Origin: Aggregatibacter actinomycetemcomitans DSM 8324
GTDB taxonomy: Bacteria > Pseudomonadota > Gammaproteobacteria > Enterobacterales > Pasteurellaceae
DNA length: 48,999 nucleotides
NCBI RefSeq assembly: GCF_000372365.1
Contig: NZ_AQUU01000015.1
Location: 1 to 48,999 of the forward strand
Reading direction: 5' to 3'
How positions within the stretch are numbered: position 1 is the first letter of the stretch; each line of letters starts with the position of its first letter. Positions 1 through 9,850 of this stretch are shown piece after piece. The notes under the pieces are model-generated. The model did no database searches, had not been told where the DNA came from, and saw only the letters and a program-made list of their open reading frames with translations. The position numbers were made by a program, and so were the translations under genes.

Positions 1-297
1 ATCTGTGCACGTGCTAATGCCAGCTCTCGTTGCAGCTTTTTAAACGCTTTTGGGGAAAAGTCTGTTTGTTCCGGGATTTCAATCGCTTTCTTTTTCATCT
101 TTGGCTTCACTATTTTAGGGCGTTGAGGGTTTATATAAGGGGATTTTACGCCATTAAGCCCTCTTTCACGAAAGGCTTTTCCAATAAATGACTTGAGAAC
201 GAGAAATCTGATGAAATTTAGCCACCTCACGGATACCCAAATCCTGCTCGGTGACCTGTTTGATAGTTTTTTAACGAAATTGGTAAGAGTAAGACAT
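1..297 (-). pseudogene. IS3-family transposase orfA, broken by a stop and a frameshift
   Basis: The minus-strand frame starts at 297 as MSYSYQFR, meets TAA, and continues as a helix-turn-helix segment (EVAKFHQISRSQV). It then shifts frame near 194-200 into FRERGLNGVKSPYINPQRPK and a Lys-rich stretch ending KLQRELALARAQ at the window edge. Together this is a typical IS150-group orfA: an N-terminal HTH for end binding, a basic linker and the start of the leucine-zipper region. Two independent lesions make it inactive. Transcription from sodC, only 22 bp upstream of the element and in the same direction, would run into it. Confidence 0.8.
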
Positions 298-342
298 AAT
301 CTGCACCTCAAATTAGGTGTCCGGGTTTTGGGGTGCAGATCA
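1..342 (-). mobile_element. Decayed IS3-family (IS150-group) element, left end outside the window
   Basis: On the minus strand the element begins at 342 with TGATCTGCACCCCAAAA, the TG-started, C-rich terminus typical of IS150-group IS3 elements. An orfA with a helix-turn-helix follows about 45 bp inside. Only about 340 bp lie in the window. The orfA reading frame is broken twice (see next entry), so the visible part is a relic. No target duplication can be checked because the other end is missing. The family assignment rests on the terminus and on the orfA peptide; I cannot name the exact IS. Confidence 0.75.
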
Positions 343-364
343 CTTTTTTGTTTCGGAAAGCGGA

Positions 365-940
365 TTATTTAATTACACCACACGCCATACGCGGACCGCC
401 GCCGCCAAGTGGGGCCGGGTGATCGGAGTGGTTATCGCCACCAGCGTGGATCATGAGGGAGTGACCGCGCACGTCGTCTAAGTGTTTAATGCGTGGGGCT
501 AAAACCGGGTTAGCGGCTGTGCCGTCGTGTAATACGGTTAATGCCGGTAAATCACCTAAATGGGCGTCATCTTGCCATGGGTAGCCGTGTTGTTTGGTGT
601 CTTTCGGATCCCAGTGACCGCCTGCGCCAAGACCTGCGGTAAGTTTGCCGTCTTTTTCTTTTGGTTCACAGCTTGGGTTTTGGTGAATGTGGAAACCGTG
701 CAAACCTTCCGCCAAGCCTTTTAAATTTGGGGTGAATACCAAGCCGTAGCTGGATTCGGTGATAGTGACCGTACCCACATCTTTGTTGCCGTTGACCGGA
801 TCTAATTGCTGTATTTTAACTTCAATAGATGGTCCTTTAAGAGGCATCATCATGTTGTCATGCTTATGTTCATGAGCATTAGCAATGCCTGCAGAACAGA
901 TTGTGCCGATTACTATGGCTAAAATAGTTTTGATTTTCAT
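365..940 (-). CDS. sodC: Periplasmic Cu,Zn superoxide dismutase SodC
   Basis: Converts superoxide to hydrogen peroxide and oxygen in the periplasm. Residues 1-22 form a signal peptide (cleavage after IANA). The mature protein begins with a His/Met-rich segment ([10 protein letters not shown]) like the metal-binding tails of other bacterial SodCs. All metal ligands are visible: FHIH (two Cu His), GGHWDP (bridging His), KQHG and DAHLGD (Zn His and Asp) and IHAGGD (last Cu His). The disulfide pair is NPSC and MACGV. At 191 aa it has the usual family length. It stands alone; an AGCTCC-containing leader precedes the ATG. No terminator is visible between its stop and the IS end at 342. The intact ligands suggest an active enzyme. 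Confidence 0.97.
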
Positions 941-1127
941 TTTTAGCTCCTATTTATGTAAGAAAACCTTTGTCATTATAACCAAACTTAGTAATAAAAC
1001 CGATAAGTTTTAATAAAATATTAACTATTAAATCATTTACTATTTTAATGTGTTGGCTTTTTATATTTAATAAAAATCATATTTATTTATAATGTAAGCT
1101 GTTTGGTGTTATTGAGGAGAAAGCAAA

Positions 1128-1883
1128 ATGGGTAAAGAAGAAGTCGGCCATAATTTTTTAGCGCGTTTAGGTAAAACCCGTTTACGTCCGGGCGGTCGTA
1201 AAGCGACGGATTGGTTGATTGCCAGTGGTGATTTTAGTCAAGATAAAAAGGTGCTGGAAGTGGCATGTAATATGTGTACCACGGCAATTGGGCTGGCGAA
1301 GCAATACGGTTGCCACATTGAAGGCGTGGATTTGGATGAAAACGCGTTGGAAAAAGCTAAAGCCCATATTGTGGCGAATAACTTGCAGGATAAAATTCAT
1401 GTACAACATGCCAACGCCATGAAATTGCCTTTTGAAGATGACACGTTTGATATTGTGATTAACGAGGCGATGCTCACCATGTTACCGGTGGAAGCCAAAA
1501 TGAAAGCGGTTGCCGAATATTTTCGTGTGTTAAAACCGGGTGGTTTTTTGCTTACCCATGATGTTATGTTGGTAGGGGATGATCACCAGACGATTTTAAA
1601 CAATATGCGCGATGCCATTAATGTCACGGTCACACCGCTTACCAAAGACGGCTGGAAAAAGATCTTTACCGACAGTGGATTCCGTAATGTTGAAACCTTC
1701 TCTGGCGAGATGACGTTGCTGTCACCGAAGGGTATGATTTATGACGAAGGCGTGTTTGGTGCGTTGAAAATCATTAGAAATGCCATGAAAGCGGAAAATC
1801 GCGAGCAGTTTAAGAAAATGTTTAAGACCTTTAATGATCCTGAACATAAATTGCATTTTATTGCGGTTTGCAGTCAGAAATAA
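1128..1883 (+). CDS. Class I SAM-dependent methyltransferase, substrate unknown
   Basis: A 251-aa Rossmann-fold methyltransferase of the UbiE/Methyltransf_11 type. Motif I is VLEVACNMCT (residues 42-51), acidic loop VDLDEN (67-72), motif II/III region ANAMKLPFEDDTFDIVINEA and the post-motif LKPGGFLL. Motif I is unusual because the glycines of the E/DxGxGxG consensus are replaced by Ala, Asn and Cys, yet the rest of the fold is well kept. The start has a good GAGGAG site 9 bp upstream (1115-1120), and a TATAAT hexamer lies at 1088-1093. It is monocistronic and convergent with recF, sharing a terminator. Homologues occur across Pasteurellaceae as uncharacterised methyltransferases; I do not assign a substrate. 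Confidence 0.85.
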   Translation: MGKEEVGHNFLARLGKTRLRPGGRKATDWLIASGDFSQDKKVLEVACNMCTTAIGLAKQYGCHIEGVDLDENALEKAKAHIVANNLQDKIHVQHANAMKLPFEDDTFDIVINEAMLTMLPVEAKMKAVAEYFRVLKPGGFLLTHDVMLVGDDHQTILNNMRDAINVTVTPLTKDGWKKIFTDSGFRNVETFSGEMTLLSPKGMIYDEGVFGALKIIRNAMKAENREQFKKMFKTFNDPEHKLHFIAVCSQK

Positions 1884-1902
1884 ACCGACGGTCTTACAAA
1901 TT

Positions 1903-1931
1903 AGCCCTCATGATTGAGGGCTGATTTTTTT
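1903..1931. terminator. Intrinsic terminator between the methyltransferase gene and recF
   Basis: Perfect 8-bp stem AGCCCTCA/TGAGGGCT with a TGAT loop, followed on the plus strand by a T-rich run (1925-1931). It directly abuts the recF stop, so it serves the rightward gene and may also slow leftward readthrough. Confidence 0.85.
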
Positions 1932-3006
1932 ATAACAATGCTATTTTTCCCGTATCTATCTTAAAAGTGCGGTGCTTTTTCGGTTGCATTTCTTTGAGTT
2001 GGTTTGATGTGATGGCGGTGACAAATACTTGCGAGCCGCTGTTTTGCAGACGTTCTGCCAAAAGACGCCGTTTGGTTTGATCCAATTCGGAAGCGAAGTC
2101 GTCAATTAAGAAAATACAATGGCGTTGCTTTTGCCGCATTAAGTGTTCCCCTTGGGCGAGGCGGAGGGCGCTCATTAATAATTTCAGCTGCCCGCGCGAT
2201 AACACATCTTCCACCGGTAACCCGTTCGCTTTAAAACGAAAATCCGCTTTTTGCGGGCCGGAAACCGTGTAGCCTAAGGCGCGATCCCGTTCAAAATTGC
2301 GTTCCAGTAATTCCGCATAATGTTGTTCTTTTTCCCAGCCTTGATGGAAACTCACGCTAATGTCTAATTCGGGTAAGAATAAACGGCAGGTTTGTTCTAT
2401 TTCCGGTTGTAGCGCCAGGGCATAGTCGGCGCGCAGTTGGCTGACTTGTTCGGCAAGTTTGACCAATTCCATATCCCAGATCTTCATTTGCGAATAAGCG
2501 GAGGTTTGTTGTAAAGCGGCGTTTCGTTGCTTAAGTAAACGGTTTAAACTTGCCCATAAATTATAGAAAGCCACATGATGATGAAATAAGCCCCAATCCA
2601 GAAAGGCGCGGCGATAGCTTGGCCCGCCGTTGAGCAGATTTAAGCCTTCCGGCGTAATGATTTGCATGGGAAGCAGGTGTGCCAAATCGGAAATTTTATT
2701 GCCGTCTTCGCCGTTAATTTTAACGAGGGTATTGCCCTGACGCAGTTTTTGCAACCCTACCGACCATTGATGCTGTTGTTCCTGAATTTGCCCGAACAGG
2801 GTAAAGTGCGGTTGATCGTAAGAAATGATTCGATTACTGACCGCACTTTTAAAGGAGCGCCCGTGCCCCAGATAAAAAATCGCTTCCAGTAAACTGGTTT
2901 TGCCGCTGCCGTTGTTGCCGACTAAAAAGTTAAAGCCGTGATCCAATTCCAGATCCACGGCTTGTAAATTACGAAAATTTTCGACGGTTAAACGTGAAAT
3001 CGCCAT
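1930..3006 (-). CDS. recF: RecF, recombination mediator ATPase
   Basis: SMC/ABC-type ATPase that acts with RecO and RecR to load RecA at single-strand gaps. Walker A is GNNGSGKT at residues 30-37. A Walker B/signature region reading FLIDDFASELD lies near residue 300. Length 358 aa is normal (E. coli 357). It is the last gene of dnaA-dnaN-recF, starting 3 bp after the dnaN stop, so it is probably translationally coupled. Three exact uptake-signal cores lie within the gene (1965, 2804, 2840). Confidence 0.98.
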   Translation of the reverse strand: MAISRLTVENFRNLQAVDLELDHGFNFLVGNNGSGKTSLLEAIFYLGHGRSFKSAVSNRIISYDQPHFTLFGQIQEQQHQWSVGLQKLRQGNTLVKINGEDGNKISDLAHLLPMQIITPEGLNLLNGGPSYRRAFLDWGLFHHHVAFYNLWASLNRLLKQRNAALQQTSAYSQMKIWDMELVKLAEQVSQLRADYALALQPEIEQTCRLFLPELDISVSFHQGWEKEQHYAELLERNFERDRALGYTVSGPQKADFRFKANGLPVEDVLSRGQLKLLMSALRLAQGEHLMRQKQRHCIFLIDDFASELDQTKRRLLAERLQNSGSQVFVTAITSNQLKEMQPKKHRTFKIDTGKIALL

Positions 3007-3009
3007 AAA

Positions 3010-4113
3010 TTATAAACGCATCGGCATAATCACATATTCCGCGCTGGCATCTTCACAGTCTTCAATTAAGCAGCTGGAGGAGGCGTCCGTTAAGCGCATA
3101 CGCACCTGATTACACTTAAGTGCGTTGAGCACATCCAAAATGTAGCTCACGTTAAAGCCTACTTCCATTTCCTCGCCGCTGTAAGACACGTCGATAATTT
3201 CTTCCGCCACTTCCTGTTCGGGGTTGGTGGCGGTGATTTTGAGTTGATTTTCACTGAGTTGTAATCGCACACTGCGGAAACGTTCGTTAGATAAAATCGC
3301 GGCACGTACGAAAGCCTGTTTTAAGGTCTCCCAACCGGCTTCCACAATGCGGGTGGCATTGCGTGGTAATACGCGGCGATAATCCGGGAAGCGGCCGTCA
3401 ATGAGTTTGGATGTGAAGGTGATATTGTTTAGCTGAATGCGTAAGTTATTGGTGCCGATTTGTAAACGCGCCGGTTGATCACTCGGTTCCAGCAAACGGG
3501 CAAGTTCCAGCACGCCCTTACGCGGTAAAATTACCGAATGGGTCTGTAAATCCTGCTCCAGCGGAATGGTGCATACCGCCAAACGGTGACCGTCGGTCGC
3601 TACGGTACGCAATAAATTGCCTTCCGTCTCAAACTTCATACCGTTTAAGAAATAACGGGCATCTTGGTTCGCCATGGAAAATTGGGTGGCTTCAATTAAG
3701 CGGCGCAAGGTGGCTTGCTCAAGCGTAAAATCCACTTCCGATTGCCAGTCCGTTAAATTCGGATAATCTTCCGCCGGCAAAGTGGATAAATTGAATTTAC
3801 TGCGATCGGAACGCACAATAGCGCGATCTTCTTCAAATGTCACAGCAATTTCTGCATTATCCGGCAGGCTGCGACAAATATCCAGGAATTTTTTCGCCGG
3901 AATAGTGAATTTGCCGTCTTGTTCCGCATGAAGTAATGGGGTTTGGGTGGACAGTTCCACTTCTAAATCCGTACCGGTAATATTTAATTGATTATTTTCA
4001 ATTTGCAGCAATACATTATTTAATACCGGAATATTCGGGCGGCTATTCAGCACGCCGCACACTTGTTGTAAGGGTTTTAGTAAATTTTCTCTGGAAATAA
4101 TAAATTGCATCAT
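3010..4113 (-). CDS. dnaN: DNA polymerase III beta sliding clamp
   Basis: Ring-shaped processivity clamp of the replicative polymerase, 367 aa from the first ATG. The next codon is also ATG, giving the usual 366 aa, and MQFIISRENLLKPL is the conserved N-terminus. The C-terminus ends in VIMPMRL, the conserved tail that lines the protein-binding pocket (E. coli YVVMPMRL). It follows dnaA by 7 bp with AGGAG just upstream. The order dnaA-dnaN-recF is one of the most conserved in bacteria. Confidence 0.98.
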   Translation of the reverse strand: MMQFIISRENLLKPLQQVCGVLNSRPNIPVLNNVLLQIENNQLNITGTDLEVELSTQTPLLHAEQDGKFTIPAKKFLDICRSLPDNAEIAVTFEEDRAIVRSDRSKFNLSTLPAEDYPNLTDWQSEVDFTLEQATLRRLIEATQFSMANQDARYFLNGMKFETEGNLLRTVATDGHRLAVCTIPLEQDLQTHSVILPRKGVLELARLLEPSDQPARLQIGTNNLRIQLNNITFTSKLIDGRFPDYRRVLPRNATRIVEAGWETLKQAFVRAAILSNERFRSVRLQLSENQLKITATNPEQEVAEEIIDVSYSGEEMEVGFNVSYILDVLNALKCNQVRMRLTDASSSCLIEDCEDASAEYVIMPMRL

Positions 4114-4120
4114 ATGACTC

Positions 4121-5482
4121 CTATACGGATAAAATTCGGATTAAGTTAGCCCAATCTTCTTGAATATTCGGATCGGTGTCGCGGAATCCTGCAATGGTGC
4201 GGCAGGCGTGTAAAACCGTGGTGTGATCACGATCGCCGAAGGACTTACCGATTTCCGGCAGGCTACGGTTGGTTAATTCTTTTGCCAATGCCATGGCGAC
4301 CTGACGCGGACGTGCCACCGAACGGGAACGGTTTTTGGATTTCAGATCGGAAACCTTAATGCGATAGTATTCGGCGACGACTTTTTGAATATTGTCCACG
4401 GTGACCAGTTTGTCCTGTAGCGCCAGCATATCTTTTAAGGTTTCCCGCACAAAATCAATGGTGATCGGTTCGCCTTTGAACTCTTGCATGGCTTTCACAC
4501 GATTTAACGCGCCTTCCAATTCACGCACGTTGGTACGTAGTTTTTGCCCGATAAAAAACGCCACATCGTGCGGTAAATCAACATTATTTTCTTCCGCTTT
4601 TTTCATTAAAATCGCCACGCGGGTTTCTAAATCGGGCGGCTCAATAGCGGTGGTTAAGCCCCAGCCGAAACGGGATTTCAGTCGTTCCTCAATTTTTTCG
4701 ATTTCGCGCGGATAACGGTCGGAGGTGAGAATGATTTGGCGCCCACGTTCAAATAATGTATTGAAAATATGGAAAAATTCTTCCTGGGTTTTTTCTTTGT
4801 CACTGAAAAATTGAATATCATCCACTAATAAGGCATCCAACGAACGGTAGAATTTTTTGAATTCTTCCATTTTGTTATCGCGAATATAAGCCACGACTTG
4901 CTGCACAAAGCGTTCGGAGTGAATATACACCACGCGCGCGTTCGGATTATTGGCGATAATACCGTTGCCGATAGCGTGCAATAAGTGGGTTTTACCCAAA
5001 CCAGTGCCGCCGTATAAGAAAAGCGGGTTGGCAGTTTGTTCGCCGGGATTGTCCGCAACCTTTTGCGCCACAGCACGTGCCAGTTGGTTGGATTTCCCCT
5101 CAACGAAATTTTCAAACACCAATTTGGTATTTAAATTGGAATGATAAGGTGTTTTAGCGGAGCTTTTTTCTTCGGAAAAACCGACCGCACTTTGTTTCTT
5201 TGCCGGTTTCTCGGCTTTCGGTGCGGCAGGCTTAATACCTTCGATGACGGATACGTTGAGGTTCGGATTGGTACTGGTTTGACGGGCGATGTCGGTGATC
5301 AAGGGAAGATAGTTATCGACCACCCATTTTTGCACAAACGCGTTTGAGGCGTAAAGTAGGACACCGTTTGCATTTATATCGGCTTGCAACGGATAAAGCC
5401 AGATTTTGAAATCGTCCGCAGGAATTTTATCTTGTAGTTGCAGCAGACAATTTTGCCACAGAGAATTCGGCCGGTTTTCCAC
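4121..5482 (-). CDS. dnaA: Chromosomal replication initiator DnaA
   Basis: AAA+ ATPase that binds DnaA boxes and melts the origin. Domain I (1-80) begins [15 protein letters not shown] variable linker with K/A/P-rich sequence runs to about 105. The AAA+ domain has Walker A GGTGLGKT (158-165) and Walker B LVDDIQF. The C-terminal domain IV carries the DnaA signature helix [15 protein letters not shown]. The start is GTG (5480-5482), preceded by AAGGGAT. Length 453 aa is normal. It is divergent from rpmH across 417 bp. An uptake signal core sits in the variable linker at 5184 and encodes Ser-Ala-Val. Confidence 0.98.
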   Translation of the reverse strand: MENRPNSLWQNCLLQLQDKIPADDFKIWLYPLQADINANGVLLYASNAFVQKWVVDNYLPLITDIARQTSTNPNLNVSVIEGIKPAAPKAEKPAKKQSAVGFSEEKSSAKTPYHSNLNTKLVFENFVEGKSNQLARAVAQKVADNPGEQTANPLFLYGGTGLGKTHLLHAIGNGIIANNPNARVVYIHSERFVQQVVAYIRDNKMEEFKKFYRSLDALLVDDIQFFSDKEKTQEEFFHIFNTLFERGRQIILTSDRYPREIEKIEERLKSRFGWGLTTAIEPPDLETRVAILMKKAEENNVDLPHDVAFFIGQKLRTNVRELEGALNRVKAMQEFKGEPITIDFVRETLKDMLALQDKLVTVDNIQKVVAEYYRIKVSDLKSKNRSRSVARPRQVAMALAKELTNRSLPEIGKSFGDRDHTTVLHACRTIAGFRDTDPNIQEDWANLIRILSV

Positions 5483-5899
5483 GTTAATATATCCCTTGTT
5501 TATTGGTTTACGTTTTTTCCTAGACTACTTTGCCAACCTTTATCTCATTGTTTTTCATTGAATTTATATGGTTTTTACTGACTTTTTCGCCATAAAGTGG
5601 GGTTGGAAGGGCGATCATTTTACAATAAAGGAAAAAAAAGATCTTCCACCCGCTTCTAAAAAAAGCAAAAAAGGTTGCTTGCCATTTTTAACCAAAACCG
5701 TATAATTCCTTCGCTTTTAAATGCTGTGAGTGGTGGAAAATTAAACGGATTGCCGGGTTTTTCCTGAATCTCATTTGACGAGCATCGAATTTATGATTAC
5801 AATTCGGCTCCCTATTTTTCAACAATCTTTGTTTATTAAATGTTTTTGAAACGTTTAAAATAGAAACAGTTAAACTAATTTTGACTTAGGTACATTACA
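5483..5899. other. dnaA-rpmH divergent intergenic region
   Basis: 417 bp without a gene. It must hold the leftward dnaA promoter and the rightward rpmH promoter. It is AT-rich with an A-run near 5631-5639. I found no TTATNCACA-type DnaA box on either strand and no 13-mer array, so I do not call an origin here; in known Haemophilus genomes oriC is elsewhere. Confidence 0.6.
5679..5706 (+). promoter_or_regulatory. Sigma-70 promoter candidate for the rpmH operon
   Basis: TTGCCA (5679-5684), a 16-bp spacer and a perfect TATAAT (5701-5706), about 190 bp upstream of rpmH. This would give a long leader. A second, weaker candidate lies nearer the gene (TTGAAA 5846-5851). Sequence-only prediction. 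Confidence 0.55.
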
Positions 5900-6034
5900 A
5901 TGAAACGCACATTTCAACCTTCTGTATTAAAACGCAGCCGTACTCACGGTTTCCGTGCCCGTATGGCGACTAAAAATGGCCGTCAAGTTTTAGCCCGTCG
6001 TCGTGCTAAAGGTCGCAAAAGTTTGTCTGCATAA
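5900..6034 (+). CDS. rpmH: Ribosomal protein bL34
   Basis: 44-aa, very basic large-subunit protein: begins [19 protein letters not shown] and ends GRKSLSA, matching bL34 along its whole length. First gene of the rpmH-rnpA-yidD-yidC series; rnpA starts 12 bp after its stop. Linkage of rpmH and rnpA next to dnaA is nearly universal in gammaproteobacteria. Confidence 0.98.
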
Positions 6035-6046
6035 TCGCATATCAAT

Positions 6047-6415
6047 GTGATTAAGCTAAACTTTTCCAGGGAGTTACGTTTGTTAACTCCCGAACATTTT
6101 AAATATGTCTTCCAACAGCCGTCCCGCGCCGGTTCACCTGAAATCACCATTCTTGCCCGCCAAAATCACCTTGAGCATCCCCGCTTAGGCTTAACCGTAG
6201 CAAAAAAACACCTGAAACGTGCCCACGATCGTAATCGGATTAAACGATTATGCCGGGAATCTTTTCGTTTAGCGCAACATGATTTGCCGAACTATGATTT
6301 TGTGATTGTGGCAAAACAGGGAATCGGTGTTTTAAACAACCGCACTTTATGGCAAACGCTGGATAAATTATGGCAACGACACATTCGTTTAGCGCAAAAA
6401 TCCTCATCGGATTAA
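6047..6415 (+). CDS. rnpA: Ribonuclease P protein component
   Basis: Basic 122-aa protein subunit of RNase P, which trims 5' leaders of pre-tRNAs with the catalytic RNA (not in this window). The RNR signature is visible as [18 protein letters not shown] (about residues 53-70). The start is GTG at 6047, 12 bp after rpmH. An ATG at 6045 is out of frame, so GTG is the only good choice. Its last 46 bp overlap yidD in another frame. An uptake core at 6339 lies inside. Confidence 0.97.
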   Translation: MIKLNFSRELRLLTPEHFKYVFQQPSRAGSPEITILARQNHLEHPRLGLTVAKKHLKRAHDRNRIKRLCRESFRLAQHDLPNYDFVIVAKQGIGVLNNRTLWQTLDKLWQRHIRLAQKSSSD

Positions 6416-6633
6416 TTCGTTTTTATCAAATCGTTATCAGCCCGTTAATCGGTCCGCGTTGCCGTTTTACGCCCACGTGTTCCTGTTATGGCATTGAGGC
6501 GGTAAAAACGCACGGCACGCTAAAAGGTGGTTGGCTTACGCTTAAACGTATATTAAAATGTTATCCTTTAAATACGGGTGGGTACGATCCCGTTCCACCG
6601 AAGATCAATAATAACAAAACAGAGAATAAATAA
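6370..6633 (+). CDS. yidD: Membrane protein insertion efficiency factor YidD
   Basis: Small 87-aa inner-membrane-associated protein that helps YidC insert membrane proteins. Family hallmarks: an amphipathic N-terminal helix followed by [20 protein letters not shown], the paired cysteines of [10 protein letters not shown], then [16 protein letters not shown] and GGYDPVP. It overlaps the rnpA end by 46 bp and shares the last base of its stop with the yidC ATG (TAATG), indicating tight coupling. Confidence 0.96.
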   Translation: MATTHSFSAKILIGLIRFYQIVISPLIGPRCRFTPTCSCYGIEAVKTHGTLKGGWLTLKRILKCYPLNTGGYDPVPPKINNNKTENK

Positions 6634-8264
6634 TGGATTCAAGACGAGGCCTGCTGGTCATTGCACTACTCTTTATGTCTTTTATTGTTTATCAGCAATG
6701 GCAACTGGATTATCACACGCCAAAACCTGTAACAACCGAACAAACCGCCGCATCGGCATCCGATGTACCTGCCTCTTCCAATGCGGGTAATGCGGTTATT
6801 GCAACGGACACCCAAGCAAAAGGCAAAATCATCACCTTGGAAAATGATGTATTTTGTTTGAAAATTAATACATTGGGCGGTGATGTCGTCAGTTCCGAGT
6901 TATTGAAATATGACGCCGAGTTAGATTCAAATACCCCGTTCATGTTGCTACAAAATACACCACAACATGTGTATATCGCACAAAGCGGTTTAATCGGTAA
7001 AGACGGGATTGACACCAAATCAGGTCGCGCGGACTATCAAGCAGACGGTGATAATTTTAAATTGGCCGATGGGCAGAATGAATTGAGCGTACCTCTTGTT
7101 TATGTGAAAGACGGCGTAACCTATCGTAAAGTCTTCACATTAAAACGTGGTGAATATAACATTGCCGTCAATTACGAAATCAATAACCAAAGCGATAAAA
7201 CCATTGAAGTGGAACCTTATGGTCAATTAAGACACACTTTAGTTGAAAGCTCCGGTAATGTGGCAATGCCGACTTATACCGGCGGCGCCTATTCTTCTTC
7301 CGAAACCAATTATAAAAAATACAGTTTCAGCGACATGGAAAATGCCAACTTGTCCATCAATACCAAAGCCGGTTGGGTGGCTGTGTTGCAACACTATTTC
7401 GTTTCTGCCTGGATTCCGAATCAGGATGCCGATAATCAGCTTTACACCTTAATCGACAAAGCCAATAACATCGGTTCAATCGGTTATCGCGGTCCGGTAA
7501 CCAGCATTCAACCAAATACGACGGAAACCTTAACCAGCAAATTATGGACTGGTCCGAAGTTACAAAATGAAATGGCACAAGTGGCCAACCATTTGGATTT
7601 AACTGTTGACTACGGTTGGGCATGGTTTATTGCAAAACCGCTATTCTGGTTGTTGACCTTTATTCAAAAACTGGTGCATAACTGGGGTGTGGCGATTATC
7701 TGTGTCACCTTAGTGGTGAAAGCGATTTTGTATCCGCTCACCAAAGCACAATATACTTCTATGGCAAAAATGCGTATGTTGCAACCGAAATTGCAGGAAA
7801 TGCGCGAACGTTTCGGTGAAGATCGTCAACGTATGAGCCAGGAAATGATGAAGCTGTATAAAGACGAGAAAGTCAATCCATTGGGCGGTTGCCTGCCGTT
7901 GTTATTACAAATGCCGATTTTCATCGCTTTATATTGGACTTTTTTGGAAGCCGTTGAATTGCGTCATGCACCGTTCTTCGGTTGGATTCAAGACTTATCT
8001 GCACAAGATCCGTATTATATCCTGCCGATCTTAATGGGCGCTTCCATGTTCCTGTTACAAAAAATGTCACCGACGCCGGTTGCCGATCCGATGCAGCAAA
8101 AAGTGATGACCTTCATGCCGTTAATCTTCATGGTGTTCTTCCTTTGGTTCCCGGCGGGTCTGGTGCTTTACTGGTTGGTGTCCAACTTAATCACGATTAT
8201 CCAACAACAACTGATTTACCGTGGTTTAGAGAAAAAAGGGTTACATACCCGTCATAAAAAATAG
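6633..8264 (+). CDS. yidC: Membrane protein insertase YidC
   Basis: Inserts and folds inner-membrane proteins, alone or with SecYEG. 543 aa, the Gram-negative length. N-terminal signal-anchor helix at about residues 6-22, a large beta-rich periplasmic P1 domain to about 330, then the conserved five-helix core ([20 protein letters not shown], a cytoplasmic hairpin, [18 protein letters not shown], then the last two helices). A basic tail ends HTRHKK. Fourth gene of the rpmH operon; a factor-independent terminator follows. Confidence 0.98.
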   Translation: MDSRRGLLVIALLFMSFIVYQQWQLDYHTPKPVTTEQTAASASDVPASSNAGNAVIATDTQAKGKIITLENDVFCLKINTLGGDVVSSELLKYDAELDSNTPFMLLQNTPQHVYIAQSGLIGKDGIDTKSGRADYQADGDNFKLADGQNELSVPLVYVKDGVTYRKVFTLKRGEYNIAVNYEINNQSDKTIEVEPYGQLRHTLVESSGNVAMPTYTGGAYSSSETNYKKYSFSDMENANLSINTKAGWVAVLQHYFVSAWIPNQDADNQLYTLIDKANNIGSIGYRGPVTSIQPNTTETLTSKLWTGPKLQNEMAQVANHLDLTVDYGWAWFIAKPLFWLLTFIQKLVHNWGVAIICVTLVVKAILYPLTKAQYTSMAKMRMLQPKLQEMRERFGEDRQRMSQEMMKLYKDEKVNPLGGCLPLLLQMPIFIALYWTFLEAVELRHAPFFGWIQDLSAQDPYYILPILMGASMFLLQKMSPTPVADPMQQKVMTFMPLIFMVFFLWFPAGLVLYWLVSNLITIIQQQLIYRGLEKKGLHTRHKK

Positions 8265-8281
8265 TTGAATCACTCCTATCG

Positions 8282-8310
8282 AAAAGGCACGTATCGGTGC
8301 CTTTTATTTT
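8282..8310 (+). terminator. Intrinsic terminator after yidC
   Basis: 9-bp perfect stem AAAAGGCAC/GTGCCTTTT with a 6-base loop (8282-8305), followed by ATTTTAGTT. Placed 17 bp after the yidC stop. Confidence 0.8.
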
Positions 8311-8332
8311 AGTTAAAAAACGCATCAAAAAA

Positions 8333-8363
8333 TGACCACACTTTAAAGGAAAAAGTGCGGTCA
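8333..8363 (+). repeat. Inverted uptake-signal pair (one copy degenerate) before mnmE
   Basis: TGACCACACTTT (8333-8344) and AAAGTGCGGTCA (8352-8363) pair over 12 bp with one A-C mismatch caused by the degenerate left copy. Located 28 bp before the mnmE ATG. It can form a hairpin but has no T-run after it, so I call it a repeat rather than a terminator. Confidence 0.7.
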
Positions 8364-8391
8364 CAAAATCTAATGTTTTGAGAATAGGCTT

Positions 8392-9747
8392 ATGAAAGAA
8401 ACAATCGTAGCACAAGCCACAGCCCCGGGGCGCGGCGGAATCGGCATTTTGCGTGTATCCGGTCCTAAAGCCATTGAGGTGGCGCAAGCGGTGTTGGGGA
8501 AATGCCCGAAACCGCGTATGGCGGATTATTTGTCTTTTAAAGAGGCGGACGGAACCGTTTTGGATCAGGGCATTGCACTGTATTTTAAAGGACCGAATTC
8601 CTTTACCGGCGAAGATGTGCTGGAACTTCAAGGACACGGCGGGCAGGTTGTGCTGGATTTGCTGTTAAAGCGGATTTTGCGCATTGAAGGCATTCGTTTG
8701 GCACGTCCGGGCGAGTTTTCCGAACAGGCATTTTTGAACGATAAACTGGATTTGGCGCAAGCGGAAGCTATCGCCGATTTAATTGATGCCAGTTCCGAGC
8801 AGGCAGCGCGTTCGGCGTTAAAATCCTTGCAGGGCGAATTTTCCAATAAGGTAAATCAGTTGGTGGATTCGGTGATTTACCTGCGCACGTATGTGGAGGC
8901 TGCGATTGACTTCCCCGATGAAGAAATCGATTTCCTCGCCGACGGCAAAATCGAAGGGCACTTGAATGATATTATCGCGCAGCTGGACAAGGTTCGCGCC
9001 GAAGCAAAACAAGGTTCGATTTTACGCGAAGGCATGAAAGTGGTGATCGCAGGTCGTCCGAATGCAGGCAAGTCCAGCTTGTTGAACACTCTTGCCGGGC
9101 GGGAAGCGGCGATTGTAACCGACATTGCGGGAACGACGCGCGACGTATTACGTGAGCACATTCATTTGGACGGAATGCCGTTGCATATTATTGATACTGC
9201 AGGGCTACGCGATGCCACCGATGAAGTGGAGCGCATCGGTATTTCCCGTGCATGGCATGAAATCGAGCAGGCGGATCGCATTTTGTTGATGTTGGATAGC
9301 AGCGATACGGAACAGGATTTGGCAAAAGTGCGGTCGGAATTTTTGGCAAAATTACCGAACAACATTCCGCTGACCATTATTCGTAATAAAGCGGATTTAA
9401 GCGGCGAAGCGGAACGTTTATATGAAGAAGATGGCTATACTGTGGTGAATTTGTCGGCGAAAACCCAGCAGGGCGTAGATTTATTACGTGATCATTTAAA
9501 ACAGGCGATGGGCTATCAAACAGGTATGGAAGGCGGTTTCCTGGCGCGTCGTCGTCATTTGGAAGCGTTGGAATTGGCGGCGCGACATTTGCAAATGGGG
9601 CATGTTCAATTAACCCAATTCCATGCGGGTGAATTATTGGCGGAAGAACTACGTATGGTGCAAAGCGCGTTAAGTGAAATTACCGGTCAATTTACCTCTG
9701 ACGATTTGCTGACGAATATTTTCAGTTCGTTTTGTATCGGCAAATAA
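8392..9747 (+). CDS. mnmE: tRNA-modifying GTPase MnmE
   Basis: With MnmG it builds the cmnm5 group on U34 of certain tRNAs. 451 aa. The N-terminal tetrahydrofolate-binding domain starts [20 protein letters not shown] helical domain is interrupted by the G domain: G1 [10 protein letters not shown]2 IAGTTRD, G3 DTAGLR, G4 NKAD. The C-terminus ends FCIGK, whose Cys is part of the C-x-G-K motif required for activity. Separate transcription from yidC is likely because a terminator intervenes. Contains an uptake core at 9326 (encoding Lys-Val-Arg). Confidence 0.98.
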   Translation: MKETIVAQATAPGRGGIGILRVSGPKAIEVAQAVLGKCPKPRMADYLSFKEADGTVLDQGIALYFKGPNSFTGEDVLELQGHGGQVVLDLLLKRILRIEGIRLARPGEFSEQAFLNDKLDLAQAEAIADLIDASSEQAARSALKSLQGEFSNKVNQLVDSVIYLRTYVEAAIDFPDEEIDFLADGKIEGHLNDIIAQLDKVRAEAKQGSILREGMKVVIAGRPNAGKSSLLNTLAGREAAIVTDIAGTTRDVLREHIHLDGMPLHIIDTAGLRDATDEVERIGISRAWHEIEQADRILLMLDSSDTEQDLAKVRSEFLAKLPNNIPLTIIRNKADLSGEAERLYEEDGYTVVNLSAKTQQGVDLLRDHLKQAMGYQTGMEGGFLARRRHLEALELAARHLQMGHVQLTQFHAGELLAEELRMVQSALSEITGQFTSDDLLTNIFSSFCIGK

Positions 9748-9751
9748 GGCA

Positions 9752-9793
9752 AAAGTGCGGTCGAAATTTCAGGTGTTTTTTCTACCGCACTTT
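9752..9793. terminator. Inverted uptake-signal pair acting as terminator between mnmE and era
   Basis: AAAGTGCGGT (9752-9761) and ACCGCACTTT (9784-9793) form a 10-bp stem around a 22-base loop that contains a T-run. It lies 4 bp after the mnmE stop and between convergent genes. Uptake signals arranged like this are known to act as terminators in Haemophilus-type genomes. Confidence 0.7.
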
Positions 9794-9850
9794 GGGTGTG
9801 TCGGCGTATCCATTCGGCATATAAAAAGGTGAGCGTTATGCCCACCTTTT

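Noticed and set aside
5483-5899. Chromosomal replication origin next to dnaA
   Set aside because: No DnaA boxes or 13-mer AT repeats found on either strand. Known Haemophilus origins are not beside dnaA.
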